This document shows positions 9,622-20,570 of a stretch of 21,935 nt of DNA, piece after piece. Made by a program: the position numbers and the translations under genes. Where the stretch lies: contig LSSN01000771.1 in the NCBI GenBank assembly GCA_001970855.1, positions 6,195 to 28,129 on the forward strand, written 5' to 3'. Each line of letters opens with the position of its first letter. Positions within the stretch are counted from its first letter, which is position 1. The DNA is from Smittium culicis. Lineage: Eukaryota; Kickxellomycota; Harpellomycetes; Harpellales; Legeriomycetaceae. The notes below the pieces were generated by a model. It ran no database searches. It had not been told where the DNA came from and saw only the letters and a list, made by a program, of their open reading frames with translations.

Positions 9622-9820
9622 TTAACCCTTTCTGGGACCAACACTCTTAACCTTATTTAAAAATCATAATTGGATAATCCATATATTATTGATTTATTAT
9701 TGGTTATATATTATTAACCAGCCAATAATTTATTAACATTTTATATTAATTTATTTTATTACTATTTGGTTGGATATTTTTGGTAGTTAAAATAAAGCCA
9801 ACCGTCCCTGAAAGGGTTAA
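9622..9820. mobile_element. piggyBac-like MITE, copy 2 (199 bp)
   Basis: Begins TTAACCCTTTCTGGGAC and ends GTCCCTGAAAGGGTTAA: 17-bp terminal inverted repeats with one mismatch, including TTAA at both ends. Same orientation as copy 1 and 430 bp from it. The two copies match over about 50 bp at each end and diverge in the A+T-rich middle. It is better preserved than copy 1 at the target duplication. Confidence 0.83.
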
Positions 9821-11708
9821 ATATTTGATATAAATAGCTATTAAATCCAGAATCTAACTTTTAGTTAAATCACAATCAACTAAACATAATAAACACTAAA
9901 TATAATACTGTTGTTAAAAATTTGAGGGAAATATTTATAAAAAAATCATCAATTAGGCTGAAAAAAATTTTAAAACATGATATTTTGAAACTTTATTAAA
10001 TTATCCATAAAAATTTTTTTATATTTATTACTCATCTACTTCAAGCATACTGAAATAAACCACCAGTAATATTTTTATATAAATTTAAAAACTGGTTTTA
10101 CTATAAGACTAAGAATAAGAATAATAGCTTTAAAAAATTTTAAATATAACAGAATCTAGTAAAAACAGTTACAAGACCTACCAAAAATATTAGCTAAAAT
10201 AAATTTTTAGAGACCGATCTTTAAAATCTAGACGGTATTGTAATAGGCTATAAAACATTAACTTGTAGAAATTTAAGTTTATAAAAATATATATCAATTA
10301 TAAAAATGATTTCGAGCATAAGAAAAAAATATGTTAATTTGATATGTGTAGTTCGTATATATTAGATTTTATATTAAACATATTATGTAGGCGTGAGCTA
10401 TTATTAATTAATAAAATACCACTTGCGAACTATGATCAAGCAAATGGGCTACATTAATTAACACTTTTACTTGTTAAAATCAACTATGCCTCAAAAATAG
10501 CTAATCAAATTCGGTGCTTAATATGTGAAAATTTCATTTTAAAAAAAGGAGAAATTACAAGTTCCAAGTTACAAGAATTCTAAGTTTTCCGTGAACAAAT
10601 AATTTTAATAAATTTCTAAAAATTAGATTGTTTTTTATTTTAACTTTGTATTTTTAAGCCGATTATAGCCAATAAATATCCGGATAAAATAAATACATAT
10701 ATTTAAGAAATCATAACTATTGTATATTCATTTCAATATTAAATAAGTTTTATAAAAATTATTTATTAGAATTAATTAAAATATTGAATTTTTTGATTCA
10801 GAAGGTTAAAATTTATAAAAATATCACTATACAATATTTCGAGATTATTTGATATATATGAGATAAGCCGTTAAATGTTTTAAATATGGGTGATTTATTG
10901 GATAGTAAATTTCTGAATCATATCAAAAACATATTTTAATCTTCAAATAGTAACAGAATAGTGAAAAGACCAATAACACTATTTGAGTACCAAATATTAT
11001 AAACATTAAAATCATAAATACAGTGTTAATCCAGAGAGTAACCGAAAATACACGCACATTCAGTGAATTAATCTTGAACTTGAAAAAATTAATAACCAGA
11101 AATAAATCTAAAAACTCAAGATAATAAACTAATAAAAAATAAAATAAAAAAGAGCCGCAAAAATTAGCTATAAAATATTTATTGAAGAAATAAGTCGTGA
11201 AAAATTAAAGATGAAAGTAGAAAAAATAAAAAAATTAACATAAAACTATCAATGCATTGAAATATATATTATAATCAATCGCATAAACGAATCAAATTTT
11301 AGTATCAAAATTACAAATAAACACTCTAAGCAAAGATTTATTTTAATTTAAAAATTTAAAATTTAAACCAGTAAAAGGTTCGAAAACTATCGGAATGAAT
11401 TTTTAAAACGAATAAAATAGAAATTTTGAATTGAAAATTACTAATATCTGATTGTTGCACCTAAAATCTGTATTTACTAAAAAAATTATAAAAATCTATG
11501 AAAGTAAATAAATATAAATTTAACATTAGTGGGGGAAATTAAAAGAGTATAAAAGAGTGAGAGAAATCTTATCTAAAAGTAATTAAATAATATAATTTAC
11601 ATAATTTATTCAACATGAGAAATTTTACTTATAAAATGAATCTGAATACCTTTGTTATCTATCGCTAAATAAAGCCAAAAAAAAGCGATAAATATAAATA
11701 TAAATTGA

Positions 11709-11731
11709 ATTAAATTACATTACATTACATT
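11709..11731. repeat. Short ATTAC tandem repeat
   Basis: Pentamer ATTAC repeated about four times within the desert; a simple-sequence repeat without known role. Confidence 0.6.
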
Positions 11732-12496
11732 AAAAAATCTAAAAAATATTAAAATAACTCATTTTAATAAAAAAATTATATCCACATGCGATTTTAAAAT
11801 AATTTCAATGTTATAATGAGAGTATTTACGTTAAATTATCACCAATTTTTTTGTGAAAAGGATATAAAGTTATGTTGGATACACTTTATATGATCAGATA
11901 CCCTCAGAATATAAAGTTCTTTGTACTATTTACGTATTAGTATAATTATATTTTGACTAATCTTAATAAAAGCGAAATTTTCATTTGAATCTGAGTATAA
12001 ATATTGAATTTTAAATTTAAGAAAAGGCCCAGAAGAATGATATTCTATAGAGAAATACGTAATAACACTGAATAAATTGTATATTTTTTATTATCTTTTT
12101 TTTTTGTTTTCAGCAAAATACAAAAATTTAATAACCCTCATAAATAAGCTATACAAAATCTAAATTCCAATTTATTCTGATATTAAAAATATTAGAATAA
12201 TCTTTAATTCATGAAAAAAATTATAAAAACAAATAAATTATGCCATAAAGAAATTAATTTAAAGAAATATCTGATCTTCTTTCATCAAAATATATATGTA
12301 ATAAAATTTACTATCAAAGCTTCATTAATAAAAATAACAATAATTTCTTACAAAATTGAATTTATTAATTAAAGTTAGCTTACTAATAAACATATTTTAT
12401 ATAGAAAATCTATAAATACACAAAAATTAATAGTTAATAAATGTTATATTATAATTTTTTCACTAAACTCTACTATTTTTTCATAATTATGTATTA

Positions 12497-12546
12497 GGGA
12501 AATCAGACGGCAAAGAGAGTCCTGATTAATTCCCAGGTGACGTCTG
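12497..12546 (+). other. Candidate H-type pseudoknot / structured element of unknown function
   Basis: A GC-richer 50-nt segment in the desert. GGGAAATCA (12497-12505) can pair with TGATT-TTCCC (12523-12534, two-nt bulge). AGACG (12505-12509), next to and inside that stem, can pair with CGTCT (12541-12545) beyond it, which gives pseudoknot topology. A competing nested fold uses CAGACG / CGTCTG with inner CCTG / CAGG. It lacks the hammerhead CTGATGA...GAAA core, and I do not recognise it as a known RNA. Confidence 0.3.
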
Positions 12547-15500
12547 TTGAGAAAAAAAATCAAAGTATTTTCAATTCAAATTTTTTTATGCAAAGATAAT
12601 TCAAATTCAGTTTTTTTTACAAAGAGAAATTTTGGCGATCTGATCTCAACCAGATGTCTACATTATTATTATATTATATTAATTTATACTATATCTTATT
12701 TTATTATTATTCTTATACGAATTAACATACATATAGTACTGCACTATATCAACCTTTACAAAATTAGCAAAAGTTTTTTCGAATTCTTATGATTACACAT
12801 TTTTTATTCTACATAAATAGAGGCGATTTTTCGTAAACAAGAGAGGAGGAGATACGATAATTTTAAAATAAAAAAAAATCAATAAAATTTATAAAATTTA
12901 TAAAAATTTTATTATTTTCTCTATATCTTATTAATTGAACCCAAATAAATTCCTAGGGAATAAACGTTAGGACATAAACCGCTTTAATATTAAATAATTA
13001 AAACTCTGCCCGTCTGAAAATTTATTCCATGGTAAAAATATGCATGAAACATCAATCTGAGAATATTCTAAATTCTAATATAAAAAAATTTTATATGATC
13101 GACAATAGGTGACATAGTAATTACCATATTTAAATATCATAATCGAGTTATAATTCATTTAAGGAATTGACTTGAGAAATTTTACATATAATAATCCTGG
13201 AAATTAAACTATATAATTGTATATAAGAATTCGGAGCTTAAAAAATCTATGAAATTATCTATTTAGAAGATGTGAATGCATATATAAATGAAAATATTGG
13301 TTTTTTAGATAACATTTTCAAATCTAAATTAATAATTCGCCAAAAAAAAAAGTTAATATCAATAATATATATGCTATTTCAAAATAAAAATATAAATAAT
13401 TAACGCATTTTAATTTTTTTATCAATTTCATATTCGAATAACATAACAAATTATTAAAAAAGCAATTTTTTTACCCGTTCAAGTATAGAGAGATAATCAA
13501 AAATACGAATATATTTATCATAAGTATGTTACTATTTTTAATATAAATTTACTAAACTTGAATAAAATTGAATATTTTTAGGATTCTTTGTATAGAACAG
13601 ATTTTATATAAATAAGTTCTGATAATTTATAGATGCTAAAACCTATAATAGCCTGTAAAAAAATACTAAATTTTTTAAATTAAAAATATAATGTGAGATT
13701 ATGTTGAAATAATCGGAGATAATCGACTAAAATTCAATGTTTTTCTCGTTTACCCAGGTAGTCTAAATGTATGAGTTGTATAATACATTTAATAATTAAG
13801 TATAAAAAACATATATAATATTTAGTACCTTAATAAAAATAAAAATGCATAAATTCCAAAAAAAATGACTATAAAATACACAAAACACTTATAATAATTA
13901 CCAATATTTTTATCAAAAACTCATAAAAAATCATATAAAAGACTTTAATTAATTGCTTAAATCTAATATAATTATAAGAATAGATTTCTTTTATCATTTT
14001 TTAGATAAAAAATTTTTTTTGACATAAAAAAAGTCTAAAAATAAATACGCGCATTTCTAAGTGATTGCTAATGTTTATAATTCAATAAAATTTATAATAA
14101 GTATTAAATTGATGCATAATTTTTTGCCTAAATTCTTTTGATTTTGGGCATATTCAATATTTTATAAAATTTATTATAAAAAAATTTTATAAATAGTGAT
14201 AATAATTAAATTTAATGATATTTACACTTTGAAAATCAAGGTTAATAAGGTTTAAGATAAGATAGCTTATCAAATCATTAATATTAATTGATCAATTTAG
14301 CATATTTTGATAATAATATGGGTGGGGTTTGGTATTAATATTAGATAATACAAGATTTAAACCCTCTTCATATGATATGATCTATTTGTATGTGCCAATA
14401 AAATATCGGATGTTTATATCGTAAAATTAGCTCTTGAAATAAACATAAAAATATCAAAATATCAAAAGTAATAAATATAATATAAAATGTAAAATATTAA
14501 AATTTTATTGCTGCAATTAAAAACCTTTATAACCAAATAATGTCTTTATATTTCTTGCTTTATTTTTATAAGCGAATCTAATAGTAGTAAGTGAGAATCA
14601 AAGTCGCATTCCCAAAAAAAAAAAAAACAGGTAATTATTACTACTAGCTTCTATTAACCTCTAATTCGGTAAAAAAAATTCATAAAAAATTTTATTGGCT
14701 TTAAATAGCACGATTAAACGTTCAAATAATTTGGTAAAATGTTAAATTAATTGATTTGAATAAAAATAGATAGATAATTAGGGAAATAAGATGATTCTAA
14801 CTAAAATAAAAAAAATTAAGCTAAAAAAATCAATGAAAGAGTTTGTAACTTTTTAAACCAAATTATAGAAAATATCTTTTTTATATGCAACAATTAAATA
14901 ATAATAAATAAGGATAATTTTTGGTGATGATAAATATTTTAAAGCATAAACGTATTAATTTTAAAGCGAAATAATTATGTTTCCTTATTCGTCTTACAAA
15001 TATAAAAAAAAAAGTGTAATCGTACTAAAACCTGTAGAATCTTAAGAAAAAATATAAAAATGCCTGTTTTAAATAATATAGGTTTACTTTGATCATTTGA
15101 AATTTGAAAATATCAAAATAACTATTTTTGAATTTATCATCCTAATAAAGTAGAAATATTTCTCTGTACTAGAAAAAAATATTGGTGCTTTGGGAAATTG
15201 ATAAAGGAACTTTAAAATTTTCAGGATATTATAAAAATTTTCATATCATATGACAGAAAATTAATACTTTATTTAATTTATATTATACTTATATTAGTAA
15301 CTAATAATTATATATGAGCAGGAAATAATCGAATATTTAGCAATCCATTTTTAGCTAGATCTTTCATAGTCATATTTTCGCATTTAATAAACTTATAAAT
15401 CAAATAATAAAAAATGTTCAAGTGCAATTCGTAAAAATGAATAAATTTTATTAGCAGAACTAAGAATAGAAAATTTTTTGATTAAAAGATTAATCGTAGA

Positions 15501-15852
15501 ATATAAACTATAGGAGTTCAGTTTAAATTTCAATTAATCAATTTATGTACATTGAATTAAGTATCAAAATAAGCTTTGAAAAAATTTGATTTATACGTCA
15601 ATATAGTAGATCAATGGCAAAAAAAATAGTTAAAATACCTAGGCATGATATTAACTTGAATATAAATGGATGAACTGTGTACGTCGCAAATAATAACCAA
15701 CAAACCATCCTTTTTATTTCTCGATAAAATTTTAAATCTTTTTAATTTACTATAATAATAATGAAATCCCTAAAAATAAAGCTAAATATTTAGAATTTTA
15801 TGAAGAAAATAGTTTTATACAGATTAGTTAATTTCGCAAAAAAAAAAAAAAA

Positions 15853-15880
15853 GAATAGAGTAGAGTAGGGTAGGGTAGAA
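15853..15880. repeat. 5-bp minisatellite (TAGAG/TAGGG)n
   Basis: About five tandem units TAGAG, TAGAG, TAGGG, TAGGG, TAGAA directly after a poly(A) run. It is pentameric and so not a canonical TTAGGG telomere repeat. Confidence 0.6.
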
Positions 15881-15990
15881 AAGATGTAATTCACGCAAAA
15901 AAAAGAAAATATATGAAAATTTCCGGAGCTTTTCTGTAACTCAAGTGTTTACAATTTTATTTTAATAATTTCTTGCGTGTTCTTTTTTTT

Positions 15991-16010
15991 ATTAATATAT
16001 ATATATTAAT
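15991..16010. repeat. Perfect 20-bp A+T palindrome
   Basis: ATTAATATATATATATTAAT reads the same on both strands. It could extrude a cruciform; in this composition chance is possible. Confidence 0.7.
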
Positions 16011-16083
16011 ACTTATTTAGAAGTTATAAGCTACATTTGAAAAGAGTTTTTCTAGTATTAATATTTTAATCATCAAAATTAGT

Positions 16084-16109
16084 AATTATTAATTTAAAAA
16101 TTAATAATT
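16084..16109. repeat. Inverted repeat, 11-bp perfect arms, 4-nt loop
   Basis: AATTATTAATT at 16084-16094 and AATTAATAATT at 16099-16109, loop TAAA. It lies 75 bp from the 20-bp palindrome at 15991. Confidence 0.65.
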
Positions 16110-17322
16110 TTGTCGATTTATATCATTAATTTAGCTAGTGAAATTATAATTATGTAAATTTATATACTTTATTTTTGATATTTGGGTTTTAAATAAATGA
16201 TTTATTTAGAATTACTAATACAAATACTCATATTTATTCATTGATTATGTTATCATAAATCGATATTGTTCTTTTTTTTGTCAGTATAATAAACTAAACA
16301 CACACATATATATTACAATATCGTTTATTCCTTTAGATATTTGCTTTAATTTCATTGATTCCAATTAAATATTTTTTGGTACTTGATTTTAAATTAAAAG
16401 TATAGTAAGAGCTATTAAAAGACATTTAAAAGTTTAAATAAATTTATAAACAATTCTTCAATCGATCTTCACACTTTGATTTCAAGATTTCTTGCACTCT
16501 GAATATCTGTCAAAGGTTCATGATTAAATAAAATATAAAATATTGAGTCAATTTATTTTGTACTTTGAATAGTATAAATAAAAATTATTTTTACAAAAAG
16601 CATTAGTTTTTATTTGTTTCTAATTATCTTTTTCTAATCCACAAAATACTGAGATAAATCCCTAATTAAAGTAAAATTTTCAAAAAAATAAACCTAGAAG
16701 CACATAAAAAAATTTTTTATGTGAATTATTATAAAAAATCTTAAAATAAATAATTTTTACTCATTATATAATATCTTGTAAGTTATTTCAAATCAATAAG
16801 TAATTTAAAAATTTTTTACAGCTGATGAATAATAAATTAAAAATAGTAGATGTACTGTATGAACCGAATATATTTAACTTATACAGATGAGGATCACACT
16901 ATATTCAATCAGAAACATACAAATACGAAGAAATTTTTCAGCCAATAAAAATATTTTATACAGAAGAAAATTTCCTTGAAATCTAGGGGAAAAAATAAAA
17001 AGATCGATTCTTTGCTAAAATTAGAACCTGAAAATTATATAAGATATTCTTAGGCGAAGTGGAACTTTTTTTTCTCAGAGATTCTAATTGCTTAATTTTA
17101 AAAGTTAAAAGCATTGGCTGTATTGAATTATTGATTCGATGGTAATTTATAATATGATTTCAAAATAAGAGTTGTCACGATTTGACTTCTGTTACGACAA
17201 ATTCATAACATATGGATCAATTTTTAATTAACTGCTTGGTTTTCGGAATAGGAATTATTCAAACCTTTGCTGAAATTAAACTTTTATCTGTAATTTTGTA
17301 TAAATTTCATTGAGAGGGATTC

Positions 17323-17337
17323 ATCAGATACTCTGAT
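17323..17337. repeat. Short palindrome ATCAGA-TAC-TCTGAT
   Basis: Perfect 6-bp arms with a 3-nt loop. It lies about 250 bp beyond the polypurine tract on the gypsy strand, where a 3' LTR would be expected. No LTR boundary could be fixed. Confidence 0.4.
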
Positions 17338-17538
17338 ACCCTTAATTAATGTTTAGTGAATAATAATAGATAAATTCATATAACATAAAATACTATAAAA
17401 CTATTTTGATAGATTTCGGTTTAGCCAATCATGACTCTGGTTAACTAGTAAAAATTACGCTAGCGCATAAAAACCTAATTAATCTTAATCTATCAATTCA
17501 ACTTGCTGATTTCATAGAAACAATTAAATCGAATAAAA

Positions 17539-18830
17539 TTAATTAAATAATCCATAATATAAAATTATTTTAATACTGAACCCCCCTCTTTTTTTTTTTA
17601 ATTCTAATCTTCCCCTATCAGCATCTTTATTCTCAAACCCTAAAGAATCCTTTCTTAAATTTGTTCTAATAGGTGTTTTTTTATCTAGAAATTCGATATC
17701 ATTTCTTTTTATTCTTTTAATTCTATCATCATTGACTAAATCTTTATTTCCTAACTTATCAGATATCCAGTAAGTACCTTTTCAAGAATTTTTCTGTTTT
17801 TTACAGTCCATTCCACTTCGGCTCAATTTTTTTTGTTGGTGATCAATTTATTTTAGAATTAGCTCTCCTATTTTAAACCCTTCTTCTGGAGCTTTGATAT
17901 CGTAGATTGACTTCTCTTTATTCTTTAATTTGACCATTTGATCGATTCCCAATTTCCTTATTTCAGGAAATTCGATTTTTATTTCCGGTATTCTCTGTAT
18001 TATTGATTCTTCGTAGATGTATTCTCCATTTTTAGGTTTCCAAATCATCGGTTTCCGAATTTCAAATTCGAGTATCATTTCTGTGGGATTGAATACTGTT
18101 GAATTTGATTTCATCATTCTGAATACTACTAGGGTCCGCTATAGTAACTCACAATTTTACTTGTCATAAAAGCATTGTTTAATTAGTTATTTTTTTTAGG
18201 GTTTGGTTGAATTTTTCAACTTTCCCAAAACTCTTGGTCTATAAGCAATCGTGGGAGAATGTTTGATATTCAACCATTCGTATACCGATGTCTAATATTG
18301 ACATAAAAAATGATCCCCTATCCGAAATAAATTTAGCTCTTACCCCAAAGTCTTTTACTACATGATTTATTAAAAATTTAATTACGGTTTTTGATATAAT
18401 ATTGGCAACTTCTACCGCTATAGGTATCTTCATCAGGTAGTCGATTGCAGTTAGAATGTATCGATTGCCTTTATTGCTAATAGGGCTTATGGAACTAACA
18501 GCATCTATTTCAAAGATCTCGAAAGGTGTCTTTACTAGAATTGGATTCAAAGGGCTTCTGTTTTTTTTTCTCCTTTCTAAACAGCTGGAAATTTTCGCAT
18601 TTTTTACTACGTAATCTATCAATCCAAACAAAAATTTTCGTGTATATAAATCCTTAATTCGGTTATACGAATTTTCGACACCTTTGTGCATCTCGCTGTG
18701 AATTTCGAATCCTTTTGTTTTTAATTCCTCTTCATTTAGAACTTCTTTCAACTTTCCTTTTATCATTTTAAATAAAAAATTATTAACTAGAATGTATTTT
18801 TTGGATTTGTTCCTAATTAATTTTCGCTCC
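17539..18830 (-). pseudogene. Gypsy integrase, inactive
   Basis: The zinc-binding region keeps both histidines (HSEMHKGVENSYNRIKDLY) and one downstream Cys, but the first Cys of CxxC is gone. The core keeps EIDAVSSI (Asp codon 18503-18505), SDRGSFF (Asp 18320-18322) and GKVEKFNQTL (Glu 18215-18217), a D,D-34-E arrangement near the usual DD35E, with a TAG at 18239-18241 between the last two. The C-terminus continues through FKIGELILK, then a TAA (17848-17850), KLSRSGMD, a TGA (17782-17784) and KGTYWISDKLGNKDLVNDD, the normal gypsy integrase C-terminal block. The frame then stays open through the polypurine tract to a TAA at 17539-17541. There is no chromodomain. Confidence 0.87.
17581..17599 (-). 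other. Polypurine tract of the gypsy-like element
   Basis: On the minus strand: eleven A, then GA, then six G, just after the integrase C-terminus. This is where plus-strand DNA synthesis is primed in LTR elements, next to the 3' LTR. The following bases (TTCAGT) do not show a clear TG LTR start. Confidence 0.6.
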
Positions 18831-18959
18831 TCAAAATTAAAATTATCTGGGTAAATAAATTTCCCTAAATATAACTTAATTTCTTCAATTGTTTCTATTT
18901 AAATAATATATATCAATAATGGATTCCTTTCCATTGTAATTTTATTTTCTGTAATTTTT

Positions 18960-19335
18960 TTTTAACCTGGATAAGCAATCAGCTGTATTTTATTTATCAC
19001 TTATGTGCTCAATACCAAAATCGAAATTCCTCAATGCCATTATCCAGCGAGCCACTCTACGAGTTATTTCAGAACTATTAAACAAGTTCAACAAAACTTT
19101 ATTATAAGAGCTTATAATAAAGTTTTTTCCCATAGGAAGTGCTTGAATTTTTTTACATCCAAAATAAAACTCATTAACTCTAATCAATTAATAGAATTGT
19201 TTTTCTCGTTTTCATTATTATTGCGACTAGTGAAAATCTTTGGTATTTCCCCTTCATGTGTAACTTGGGACAATATAGCTCCCAGACCTGAAATTGATGC
19301 CTCAGTAGTAATTAAAAACTCTTAGCTCTAATATG
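18960..19335 (-). pseudogene. Gypsy RNase H fragment, inactive
   Basis: LITTEASISGLGAILSQ (about 19265-19318) matches the TTDASDxGLGAVLSQ block, with Glu in place of the catalytic Asp. After a frame change, ITRRVARWIMALRNFDFGIEHI matches the GRVARW...L..FDF.I.H end (about 18995-19060), followed by NTADCLSR (about 18965-18990), the NxxADxLSR tether motif. The expected TDHKAL is SYNKVL, inside a perfect palindrome at 19093-19126. Confidence 0.85.
19093..19126. repeat. Perfect 34-bp palindrome inside the RNase H relic
   Basis: Arms AAAACTTTATTATAAG (19093-19108) and CTTATAATAAAGTTTT (19111-19126) with a 2-nt loop. It overlaps the codons that should encode the RNase H TDHKAL motif. Confidence 0.85.
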
Positions 19336-19559
19336 GATGTGTTAAAGTTGGTGCATAGCACAAAATTTTTTTTAGATTTTCAAAAGAATTTTGACATAGC
19401 TTGGATCATTCGCATTTGACTTCCTTCTTTAATAAATTTGTTAAGGATAGATAAATTGATACATATCCCCTTATAAATTTTCTATAATTCCCCTTAAGAC
19501 CCAAAAATGATTGCAGTTGCTTTAATCTGTTCAGAATTTCAAAATTTTCTATTTAATTT

Positions 19560-20252
19560 ATTATCTTTGGCTTGTGCTTGTGCTTATACCCTTTTCGCTC
19601 AAAATCTGTCCTAAATACTCAATTTTATTTCTACCTATAAAACATTTTTTTCTTGTTTAATTAGATTTTTCCTTTGGTAAGTAAATTAAAAAAATTTTTG
19701 GAAGTCATTTATATGATCTATTGATTTATAATAAACTATAATATCATTTATAAAAACTACTACCTTTTTTCAGAGAGCAGGTTTTAGTAATATTTTTACG
19801 AGATGTTGAAACGTTGTGAGAACATTTGTTGGACCAAATGGAATACGTTTTATACATAATTTAAACTACCGGTAATAGAGAATGAGATCTTGTATTTATC
19901 CTTATGATACATTTTTATCTGCTAAAAACCGCTAAATGCATCCAAGCATGAATAAAATTTTGACTCCTACTAAAGCCATGAATATGTCTTCAATTACAGG
20001 TAGTGGATAGCTGTAATTTTTTTGATTTGGTTTAATTTTCTATAATCCGCAAAAATTTTCAACTTGTTTTTCTTCCAAGCAGTTACTATTGATGAACGTC
20101 ATTCGGAACTACAGGTTGATAATAATCTATTTCCCTCTATTTTCTTTAAATCTTCACGCACCATATTTTGTGATTGATATGGGATCCTATATGGCCTTTG
20201 CTTTATGGGTTTATTTTCCGACAGTTCTATTTTTGCTCGAGTAAATTTTTTT
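19560..20252 (-). pseudogene. Gypsy reverse transcriptase fragment, inactive
   Basis: Starts with ENKPIKQRPYRIPYQSQ, the usual Ty3/gypsy RT entry motif. ADYRKLN follows at 20030-20050, then the DAFSG block, then IPFGPTNVLTTFQ (19806-19847), equivalent to MPFGLTNAPATFQ. The catalytic box reads FINDII (Asn codon 19746-19748, Asp 19743-19745) in place of YxDD, so the first catalytic Asp of the pair is lost. A TGA replaces the Trp expected in the SSxW motif after STCSSE. Several further stops and frame changes confirm a dead copy. Confidence 0.85.
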
Positions 20253-20481
20253 GATTTGATTCGTCAATCTCATCTAAAAATATCTGTACATTATTTTCTA
20301 TTAATTTCTCAAGAATATTGTCTAATATTATATTTTCATATGATTGATCAATATTTTCCTCTTTAAAAAATGTGTAAATTTCAAATTCCTCTAAGAATTT
20401 ATCTTTATTTTTTGTCGACAAAAATACTATCATAGCTCTCTCTCTCTCTTCTACTTCGAAGACCTGAAAAAAACGAACCAA
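20227..20481 (-). pseudogene. Gypsy pol fragment upstream of RT (protease-RT linker region)
   Basis: An 84-codon open frame, Glu/Asn/Ile-rich (VEERERAMIVFLST...), with a CT/GA microsatellite at about 20434-20447 coding its RERER stretch. It ends at a TAG just where the RT N-terminal motif begins in another frame. Position and composition fit the linker between protease and RT; I see no protease DTG motif. Confidence 0.5.
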
Positions 20482-20539
20482 TTATATTGATTTAAAGTAT
20501 CATCCCTCAATATAAACAAACCTTTACCCAAGATTAAAG

Positions 20540-20557
20540 CTCTAGATGAATCTAGAG
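20540..20557. repeat. Palindrome CTCTAGAT-GA-ATCTAGAG between the two retroelements
   Basis: Perfect 8-bp arms with a 2-nt centre, between the last gypsy piece and the first codon of the ORF1-like relic. It could be part of the 5' UTR of the plus-strand element. Confidence 0.7.
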
Positions 20558-20570
20558 TATTTTAAAGTTT

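Larger units (their letters stand above)
9821..17538. other. A+T-rich gene desert (~7.7 kb)
   Basis: Roughly four-fifths A+T by eye, with no open frame of note (an 81-codon frame at 12547-12792 is composition-driven), no tRNA-like T-arm and no rRNA. It carries A/T homopolymers, simple repeats, several perfect palindromes and one GC-richer segment at 12497-12546, listed separately. It could be decayed transposon sequence, a centromeric or pericentromeric block, or subtelomeric filler; the sequence does not decide. Confidence 0.75.
17539..20481 (-). mobile_element. Decayed Ty3/gypsy-like LTR retrotransposon, pol region
   Basis: Reading right to left on the minus strand, the pieces run in Ty3/gypsy order: RT, RNase H, integrase, with integrase last. 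Reading is broken by many stops and several frame changes. Gag, the protease active site and both LTRs are not recognisable, so about 2.9 kb of a usual ~5 kb element remains and its 5' end is lost near 20481-20540. The conserved motifs are listed under the sub-entries. Confidence 0.88.

Noticed and set aside
11360..11400. tRNA T-arm-like GGTTCGAAAA
   Set aside because: No matching stem, D-arm or acceptor stem around it.
11890..11915. Second copy of the motif near 17323 (ATCAGATAC), as a possible LTR pair
   Set aside because: Only about 10 bases match and no longer similarity extends from it.
12497..12546. Hammerhead ribozyme
   Set aside because: CTGATTA is present instead of CTGATGA, and no stem II followed by GAAA can be formed, so the hammerhead core is absent.
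12547..12792. 81-codon frame in the desert
   Set aside because: Its product is Ile/Tyr/Phe-rich as A+T composition alone would give, with no motif and no splice context.
16828..17000. Possible coding relic (+), reading LYR-stop-GSHYIQSETYKYEEIFQ
   Set aside because: Only a few dozen codons between stops and no recognisable domain; it could be a decayed gene but cannot be supported.
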